In this document: piece after piece, positions 58,704 to 64,000 of the stretch | How the letters are laid out: every line of letters begins with the position of its first letter | How positions within the stretch are numbered: position 1 is the first letter of the stretch | Assembly (NCBI RefSeq): GCF_036186745.1 | Contig: NZ_CP108086.1 | Coordinates: forward strand, 3,224,001 to 3,288,000 | DNA: 64,000 nt | Origin: Microbispora hainanensis | GTDB lineage: Bacteria; Actinomycetota; Actinomycetes; Streptosporangiales; Streptosporangiaceae | Reading direction: 5' to 3' | Notes under the pieces: model-generated | Database searches by the model: none | Told to the model about the DNA's origin: nothing | What the model saw: only the letters and a program-made list of their open reading frames with translations | Made by a program: the position numbers and the translations under genes

Positions 58704-59345
58704 TTATGCGGCGACGGGGGCCCAGAGGTCGTCGATCGCCTGCTCCGCTGCCGCGAGGCTCTTTTCCGCCAGCGGAATCAGCTCGGCCATCGCCGGTGTG
58801 ACGTGGGCAAGGGTGAGCTCGGCCGTGATGAAGCGCGGCTCCAGGCCCGTCATGGACAGGCCGTGCGGCAGCCACGGCTCCGCGTGGTCCCATCCCTCGC
58901 GGGGGGTTCCCGGCTGGTAGCCGCCGCCACGGCTCGCGAGGACCAGGAACTCGCGCCCGCCCAGCAGGCCCTGGTTCGTCGTCGGGTCGTACGACAGCCC
59001 GGGGGCGATGAGGTGGTCGACCCAGGACTTGACGCTGCTCGGCGGCCCGTAGTTGTAGAGCGGGAGCCCGAGCACGATCGTGTCGGCCTGCTTCACCTCG
59101 CCGACCAGCTCTTCCGTCAACCTCCACGAGGCCGCCTGCGCAGGAGTGTGCTGCTCCGGCGGGACCACCCGGGCAAGGCCGCTCTCCTGGTCGAGATGCG
59201 GGAGCGGGCTGCTGCCCAGGTCGCGGTAGGCGACCGTACCCCCGGGATGCGCGGCGCGCCAGGCGGCGACGGCCCGCGCGGTGAGCTTGCGGCTGACCGA
59301 ACGCTCGCCCTGGATGCTCGCGTCGATGTGCAACAGATGAGGCAT
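58704..59345 (-). CDS. azoR: FMN-dependent NADH:quinone reductase/azoreductase
   Basis: A 213-aa flavodoxin-fold enzyme of the AzoR family: HLLHIDASIQGERSVSRKLT (FMN phosphate loop), PLYNYGPPSSVKSWVDHLI and VLASRGGGYQPGT. It reduces quinones and azo compounds with NADH. GAAAGGTT lies before the ATG. It is divergent from a MarR regulator, which is its likely repressor. Confidence 0.9.
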   Translation of the reverse strand: MPHLLHIDASIQGERSVSRKLTARAVAAWRAAHPGGTVAYRDLGSSPLPHLDQESGLARVVPPEQHTPAQAASWRLTEELVGEVKQADTIVLGLPLYNYGPPSSVKSWVDHLIAPGLSYDPTTNQGLLGGREFLVLASRGGGYQPGTPREGWDHAEPWLPHGLSMTGLEPRFITAELTLAHVTPAMAELIPLAEKSLAAAEQAIDDLWAPVAA

Positions 59346-59406
59346 CTCTTAACCTTTCGAAGATGGTTGACGCAGGACCAATGATTAGCTCTCTGTCTAT
59401 CGCAGG

Positions 59407-59425
59407 TCAAGTCGGCTAGAGTTGA
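59407..59425. promoter_or_regulatory. Candidate MarR operator overlapping the marR promoter
   Basis: TCAAGTC and GAGTTGA, a 19-bp dyad (one mismatch per arm), covers the -10 box TAGAGT (59417-59422), which sits 6 nt before the ATG at 59429. Binding would block the regulator's own promoter and possibly azoR. Confidence 0.5.
59417..59422 (+). promoter_or_regulatory. Leaderless -10 box (TAGAGT) for the first marR gene
   Basis: TAGAGT, then 6 nt, then the ATG at 59429. Confidence 0.45.
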
Positions 59426-59428
59426 TTC

Positions 59429-59992
59429 ATGACGTCCCCGCCCGTCGTCGAACAGATCGGACAACCCGAACAGCCCAGACGGCCTGAACAACCGGTGCAC
59501 CGGTGCGGTGCGCTGCTCGAACACCTCGCGCGGCGTCTGCGTCTGCGTTCCGAGTCGGTGCTCGCGCCGCTCGGCCTGCGTCCCCGCCATCTCGTCGCCC
59601 TCACGGTGCTGCGGGCAAGGGGCGGCAGCACCCAGCAGGCGCTCGCGAGCACGCTGGAGATGGACGGGACTAACGTCGTCGGGCTGCTCAACGACCTCGA
59701 AGCCGAGAAGCTGATCGAGCGCCGGCGGTCGCCGGAGGATCGCCGCAGGCACATCGTCGAGCTCACCGAAGCCGGGGCGGAGCGGCTCGCGAAGGCCGAA
59801 TGCGCGCTGGCGGCGGTCGAGGACGAGGTGCTCGGCGCGCTCGACCACGACCAGCGCGAGACCCTCTTCGGCCTGCTCCAGCAGGTGGCCACCCGCGGCG
59901 TGGAGGCGGCCTGCGTGGAGGCGGACACCGGCAGTGTGGAAGCGGCCTGTGTGGCAGAGGCGGCCGCCGACGACGAGGTCCCACCCCGCTGA
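59429..59992 (+). CDS. MarR-family regulator next to azoR
   Basis: A 187-aa winged-helix protein. The HTH is in STQQALASTLEMDGTNVVGL and the wing is ERRRSPEDRRRHIVELTEAG. It has an extended N-terminus (PEQPRRPEQP) and a C-terminal tail with Cys in AACVEAD and AACVAEA. Cys26 near the dimer helix may be redox-active, as in quinone-sensing MarR proteins that control azoreductases (inference). Confidence 0.87.
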   Translation: MTSPPVVEQIGQPEQPRRPEQPVHRCGALLEHLARRLRLRSESVLAPLGLRPRHLVALTVLRARGGSTQQALASTLEMDGTNVVGLLNDLEAEKLIERRRSPEDRRRHIVELTEAGAERLAKAECALAAVEDEVLGALDHDQRETLFGLLQQVATRGVEAACVEADTGSVEAACVAEAAADDEVPPR

Positions 59993-60041
59993 ACCCCGGG
60001 CCGCCGGCCTGCCTTTCCCGCAGTGTGTCGCAAAATATGGA

Positions 60042-60061
60042 AGTACGTACTAATCTATGTT
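60042..60061. promoter_or_regulatory. Palindrome and -10 box upstream of the second marR gene
   Basis: AGTACGTACT (60042-60051) is a perfect 10-bp palindrome in an AT-rich stretch, just before a -10-like TATGTT (60056-60061) that lies 6 nt before the ATG at 60068. It is the likely operator for this MarR protein. Confidence 0.5.
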
Positions 60062-60067
60062 CTTACT

Positions 60068-60625
60068 ATGAAGGACGTAGATTCCTATGAGCACGATCCC
60101 GACGGCTTCCTCTTCGACCCACGGGCCAGAGCGGCGATGGCGTGGATCGCCGGTGACGACGGTGATCTGCCCGCGTTCGAGGCGAGCGCGGCGGTCCGCA
60201 CCGCGTCTCACGCGGTCGAGCGCCTCCGCTCCCATGGCTCCGAGGGCAGAGGACTCAGCGCGGGCGCTCTCGACCTGCTGATCCGGCTCGCCGCGCGCGA
60301 GCAGGGGATCAGCATCGGCGAGCTCGCGCGGGCCGCCGGGGTCAGCTCCCGCAACGTCACCGGCCTGGTGGACACCCTCGAACGCGACGGGCTGGTCCGC
60401 AGGGTGCCCGACCCGGGCGACCGGCGTTCGGTCCTCGCCGAGATCACCCCGGCCGGCCGGACATGGATCGAGGACTTCCGCAGACCATCGCAACTCGCCA
60501 TGAAGGCGCTGTTCCAGGGGTTCACGCCCGAGGAGCTGGTCGTCCTGCGTGATCTGTGCCTGCGCCTGGCCGTCAACCAGCAGCGCCTCTCCGCCCACCT
60601 CCGTCAGATCGGAACCCGCCCATGA
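60068..60625 (+). CDS. MarR-family regulator in operon with a SnoaL-like gene
   Basis: A 185-aa protein with an N-terminal extension (about 1-35), HTH SIGELARAAGVSSRNVTGLV and wing RRVPDPGDRRSVLAEITPAG. The ATG at 60068 is preferred to 60023 by the -10 box. Its stop overlaps the next ATG (ATGA), so it is co-translated with a SnoaL-like enzyme. Ligand unknown. Confidence 0.86.
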   Translation: MKDVDSYEHDPDGFLFDPRARAAMAWIAGDDGDLPAFEASAAVRTASHAVERLRSHGSEGRGLSAGALDLLIRLAAREQGISIGELARAAGVSSRNVTGLVDTLERDGLVRRVPDPGDRRSVLAEITPAGRTWIEDFRRPSQLAMKALFQGFTPEELVVLRDLCLRLAVNQQRLSAHLRQIGTRP

Positions 60626-61008
60626 CCACCCTGGAACAGACGCGCCGCGCCGTACGCGGGTATCACGAGGCCCGATTCCGCGGGGACGCGACCGCCGCCG
60701 CGGCGCATCTGGGGGAGCCCTTCCGGTTCGAGAGCCCGTTCTTCGCCTCCGGCGACCGGGCCGGGCATCTGGCGACGCTGCCGGGGTTCGTGTCGATCGT
60801 GACGGGGGTGGACCTCATCAGTGAGCTGTACGGCGACGCCGAGGCGACGCTCGTCTACGACGTGCACACCGCGACGCCGGCCGGTACGCAGCGCACCGCC
60901 GAGCATTTCCGCCTGGACGACGGCAAGATCGTCTCGATCATGCTGGTGTTCGACGCGTCGCCCTGGCAGCCGATGCGGGCGGAGATCGAGCCGAGCTCCG
61001 CGAAGTGA
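60622..61008 (+). CDS. SnoaL/NTF2-like small protein
   Basis: A 128-aa protein: LEQTRRAVRGYHEARFRGDA as first helix, then a cone-shaped alpha+beta barrel pattern ending KIVSIMLVFDASPW. The fold includes polyketide cyclases, ketosteroid isomerases and non-enzymes; the Asp/His pair of cyclases is not clear here. It is coupled to the marR gene by a 4-nt overlap. Confidence 0.8.
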   Translation: MTTLEQTRRAVRGYHEARFRGDATAAAAHLGEPFRFESPFFASGDRAGHLATLPGFVSIVTGVDLISELYGDAEATLVYDVHTATPAGTQRTAEHFRLDDGKIVSIMLVFDASPWQPMRAEIEPSSAK

Positions 61009-61058
61009 ACCCGCGGGGCCCCGGGCACGAAGGGCCCCCACGGGCGTCCAGGAGCCGC

Positions 61059-61087
61059 TGGACCGGTTCACGCCCTCTCCCTAGCAT
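61059..61087 (+). promoter_or_regulatory. Promoter of the SARP-type gene
   Basis: TGGACC (61059-61064), 17-nt spacer, TAGCAT (61082-61087), then 6 nt and the GTG at 61094. This predicts a leaderless transcript and has one of the better -35 elements in the window. Confidence 0.5.
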
Positions 61088-61093
61088 TGGCCC

Positions 61094-64000
61094 GTGCGGC
61101 TGAACGTCCTCGGTCCGATGGAACTCGTCGTGGCCGGGCAGGCCGTCCCGGCCGGGCCGCCGAAGCAGCGAGCGCTCCTGGCCCTCCTCGTGATGAACGC
61201 CGATCGGGTGCTCCCGGTGGACGTGCTGGCCGACCGGCTCTGGGACGGCGGCCCGCCCGCGAGCGCGCAGGGCAGCCTCCAGGTGTACGTCTCCAACCTG
61301 CGCCGCCGCCTGGAGCCCGGCAGGAAGGCAGGCGCACCGGCCACGGTCCTGGTCAGCGCGGCGGACGGGTACGGCCTGATGACCGCCGGGATCGACCTCG
61401 ACACGCGGGACTTCGACCGCCTCGTGTCCACAGGATCGAGGCATCTGGGCGAGGGACGGCACGAGCGGGCGGTCGCCGTGCTCACCGAGGCGCTCGGTCT
61501 GTGGCGGGGCGACGCGTACGCCGACGTGCGGTCCGAGGAGTGGGCGCGGCCCGAGATCGCCCGGCTGGAGCAACTGCGGCTCGACGCGGTCGAGGGGCTG
61601 GCGGGGGCGCTGCTGGAGCTGGGCCGCCACACGGACGTGGTCGCCCGGCTCGAACCGTTCGTGCACGATCACCCGCTGCGGGAGCGAGCCTGGGAACTGC
61701 TCGCGCTGGCCCATTATCGGTCGGGCCGCCAGGCGGCGGCGCTGGAGTGCCTGCGCAGGGTGCGCGAGGTGCTGGCGGACGAGCTGGGCATAGACCCCGG
61801 GCCCCGGCTGCGCGAGCTGGAGACCGCCGTGCTGCGCCAGGACGCCGCGCTGACCGCGGCGGCACGGCCCGTCGCGCCGCCCCCGAGGCGGCCCGTCGCG
61901 CCGCCCCCGAGGCGGCCCGCCCCCGGGCGGCCCGTGGACGACGAGCCGTTCGTGGGACGCGAGAGCGCGCTGGAGTTCCTGGCCGGTGCCGTGCGGGCGG
62001 CGTCCACGGCCCGGCAGGTCGTGCTCGTCGGCGGCGAGCCCGGGGTCGGCAAGACGAGCCTGCTCAGGAGGTTCCGCGCGACCGCCGGCGTCCCGGTGGG
62101 GTGGGGAGCGAGCCCCGGCCACGAGACGGCGCCCGCCCTGTGGCCGTGGGAGCAGGTGCTGCGCGATCTCGCGGACGCGGTGCCCGGGGCCGTGCTGCCC
62201 GAGGAGGTCCGCACGTTCCTGTCGGGCGGGGTCGAGGCGATCCCGGCGTACGACGCGCAGGGGGCGCGGCTGCGGTTCTTCGAGGCGGTGTCGGCGTTCC
62301 TGGCCGATCTCGGCCCGGTCGCCGTCGTCCTGGAGGACGTCCACGCGGCCGATGACGCGACGCTGCGCCTGCTGGTCCACGTCGCGTCCGTCGCGCGGCC
62401 GGGCCCGCTGGTCGTGGCCAGCTTCCGGCGGCACGAGGCGTCGGCGCTGACCGCCACCCTGTCGGCGCTGTCGCGGCTCGGCGCGCGCAGGCTGGGGCTC
62501 GACGGGCTCGCGGCCGAGGAGGTGCGCGCCCTCGTGCTGGAGCTGTCCGGCCGTGACCCGGGCAGCCGGAAGGCCGAGGAGCTGCGCGGACGCACCGGAG
62601 GCAACCCCTTCTTCCTCACCGAGCTGGCCCGGGCGGGCGAGGAGCTGCCGCAGGGCGTGCTCGACGTCGTGCTGCACCGGGTGGCCGGGCTGGGCGAGGA
62701 GACGGCGGCCCTGCTGGAGCTGGCCGCGGTCGCGGGCGACGAGTTCGAGGCGCGGGTCATGGCCGAGGTCGCCGGGCGCGACCTGGGCGACCTGGTGCCG
62801 TCGCTGGACGCGGCGCTGGCGGCCGGTCTGCTCCGTGAGTCGGGCACACGCCTGGGCGGATACGCGTTCGCGCACGCCCTGGTGACCGACGCGTTGCTGT
62901 CGCGCCGCTCCCGCCTCTGGCGTGCGGGCGTGCACGCGCGGCTGGCCGGGGTGCTCACCCGGGTGTACGGAGACCGGGACGACCAGGCGGCGGCCATCGC
63001 GCGGCACTGGCTGGCGGCGGCCGGGCTGGGCCCGGAGCCGGCCCGCATGGCGATGGACTACGCCGCACGCGCCGCACGTGCGGCCATGCGCAGGCACGCG
63101 CTCGACGACGCGGCCGCATCCTGGCAGGAGGCGCTGGCGGCGGCCGAGCTCGCCGGGGCCGGGGCGGCCGAGCGGTTCGAGCTCGCGGCGGGCCTGGCCG
63201 AGAGCCGCTACGCCGCCGGGCGATACGACGAGGGCTACGAGGCGATCGGCCAGGCGCTGGCCCTCGCGGGAGACGACCCGGAGCGGGCCGTCCGGGCCGC
63301 CGACATCGCGATGGGGCATGGTGTCTGGGTCCCCTTCCGGCACGACCTGGACGTGCGGGTCCTGCGGGAGTCGATGGACCGCGCCGTGCGCGAGCTGCCG
63401 GAAGACACCCCAGCCTGGGCGTCCGCGCAGGCCGTACGGGCCGTGGTGCTGGCGCAGACCGGCGGCGAGGACCAGATCGACCGGGTCTCGTCGCAGGCCG
63501 TGGCGGCGGCCGAGCGGCTGGGCGACCCCGCGCTGCTGCGGCGCGTGCTCCACCTGCGGCTGCTCGCCATGCAGGGGCAGGACTTCATGGACCGGAAGGC
63601 CGAGACCGCGCGGCGCCTGCTGGCGGAGCCGGATCTGTCGCCCCAGCTCAGGGTGATCGCACAGCTCCACCTCGTCGCCCATCTCGTCGAGCACTGCCGG
63701 GTGGCGCAGGCGCGCGAGCTGCTGACGGAGACCGACGCCCTGCTGCGCGACCTGCACAACCCGGCGCTGGCGCTGCAGGCGGCGATCGCGCACGTGGGGC
63801 TCGACCTGTTCCAGGGAGTGCCCGACCCGGCCCGCCATTTCGAGCCGGTCAGGGCGACGTTGTCCCTCTCCGACCTCGCGTACTTCGAGGTGGCCATGCT
63901 CACCGTGCGGGCCGAGACGCTGATCCAGGAGGACCGCCTCGTCGCGGAGGTGGCCTGGATCGAGGAGATGCATCGCCGTACGGGCCTGGCGGGGTTCGCC
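61094..64000 (+). CDS. AfsR/SARP-type regulator with BTAD and NTPase domains, 3' end outside window
   Basis: Open from the GTG at 61094 to the window end (969 codons, no stop). Domains: OmpR-like winged helix (1-95: VRLNVLGPMELVVAGQAVP, SLQVYVSNLRRRLEPG), BTAD (about 100-250), a Pro/Arg linker with the repeat RPVAPPPR, then a STAND/AAA NTPase with Walker A GGEPGVGKTSLL near residue 313 and Walker B-like VAVVLEDVHAADDATL, followed by a TPR-like helical region. Family members activate secondary-metabolite or stress genes. The target is unknown because its downstream side is not visible. Confidence 0.88.
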   Translation, partial: MRLNVLGPMELVVAGQAVPAGPPKQRALLALLVMNADRVLPVDVLADRLWDGGPPASAQGSLQVYVSNLRRRLEPGRKAGAPATVLVSAADGYGLMTAGIDLDTRDFDRLVSTGSRHLGEGRHERAVAVLTEALGLWRGDAYADVRSEEWARPEIARLEQLRLDAVEGLAGALLELGRHTDVVARLEPFVHDHPLRERAWELLALAHYRSGRQAAALECLRRVREVLADELGIDPGPRLRELETAVLRQDAALTAAARPVAPPPRRPVAPPPRRPAPGRPVDDEPFVGRESALEFLAGAVRAASTARQVVLVGGEPGVGKTSLLRRFRATAGVPVGWGASPGHETAPALWPWEQVLRDLADAVPGAVLPEEVRTFLSGGVEAIPAYDAQGARLRFFEAVSAFLADLGPVAVVLEDVHAADDATLRLLVHVASVARPGPLVVASFRRHEASALTATLSALSRLGARRLGLDGLAAEEVRALVLELSGRDPGSRKAEELRGRTGGNPFFLTELARAGEELPQGVLDVVLHRVAGLGEETAALLELAAVAGDEFEARVMAEVAGRDLGDLVPSLDAALAAGLLRESGTRLGGYAFAHALVTDALLSRRSRLWRAGVHARLAGVLTRVYGDRDDQAAAIARHWLAAAGLGPEPARMAMDYAARAARAAMRRHALDDAAASWQEALAAAELAGAGAAERFELAAGLAESRYAAGRYDEGYEAIGQALALAGDDPERAVRAADIAMGHGVWVPFRHDLDVRVLRESMDRAVRELPEDTPAWASAQAVRAVVLAQTGGEDQIDRVSSQAVAAAERLGDPALLRRVLHLRLLAMQGQDFMDRKAETARRLLAEPDLSPQLRVIAQLHLVAHLVEHCRVAQARELLTETDALLRDLHNPALALQAAIAHVGLDLFQGVPDPARHFEPVRATLSLSDLAYFEVAMLTVRAETLIQEDRLVAEVAWIEEMHRRTGLAGFA

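Noticed and set aside
46929-61093. Second copy of the tRNA-Thr 3' end as an attR site
   Set aside because: I did not see another copy of GGGGTTCGATTCCCC downstream by eye. An exact-match search would be decisive.
60938-63973. A 1,011-codon antisense reading frame opposite the SARP-type gene
   Set aside because: Composition is that of a shadow frame (RR, GQ, HR repeats). The plus-strand frame has BTAD and NTPase domains and only seems absent because it runs off the window.

Overview
The window is GC-rich actinomycete chromosome. Gene content and order suggest an order such as Streptosporangiales (inference; no 16S rRNA gene is present to test it). Stretches match the known order of conserved actinobacterial loci: XRE regulator-hbhA-DUF2516, mshA-ybjN-gpmA-phoU-senX3/phoR-regX3/phoP, and lpqE-carD-ispF-cysS-rlmB (compare Rv0474-0476, Rv0486-0491 and Rv3579c-3584 in M. 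tuberculosis). Many genes carry a TANNNT -10 box 6-8 nt before the start codon, the signature of leaderless mRNAs.

1-8,943: an uncharacterised envelope module. It has a polytopic membrane protein, an operon of three single-pass proteins with exported domains, and a divergent pair: a two-TM protein with an ATPase-like C-terminal half lacking Walker motifs, followed by a 1,029-aa HerA/VirB4-type ATPase. Between that pair lies an in-frame tandem duplication of the first protein's C-terminal tail, making two micro-ORFs. 8,976-9,160: a collapsed DinB gene. 9,257-11,228: MurT-GatD (lipid II amidation). 11,265-13,005: DsrE-like protein, nitrobindin-like protein, Nur-type Fur regulator and a structured intergenic element.

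13,088-19,026: six coupled genes form a stressosome-like signalling module: RsbR-like, RsbS-like, RsbT-like, an ATPase-phosphatase fusion, a hybrid histidine kinase and a response-regulator/phosphatase. No sigma factor gene is adjacent. 19,110-32,606: housekeeping and mixed genes (YgfZ, VanZ-like, Dtd, asparaginase, hydrolase plus CGNR regulator, DUF2207, VOC, CorA, DUF2516-HbhA-XRE, M56/BlaI, macrodomain, GNAT, methyltransferase, SDR). 32,725-46,828: mycothiol (MshA), glycolysis (GpmA), phosphate signalling (PhoU/PhoR/PhoP with a PHO box), LpqE, CarD, IspF, CysS and RlmB.

A tRNA-Thr gene at 46,880 marks the change from core to accessory DNA. Beyond it lie remnants (IstB-like, radical SAM, SUKH-like), two identical inverted 928-bp IS5-type elements with separate 3-bp target duplications, small resistance and regulatory genes, an arsenic cluster (ArsI, ArsR and an ArsM-ArsN1-like fusion), an AviRa-type rRNA methyltransferase, azoreductase/MarR and MarR/SnoaL-like pairs, and a SARP/AfsR-type regulator cut by the window end.
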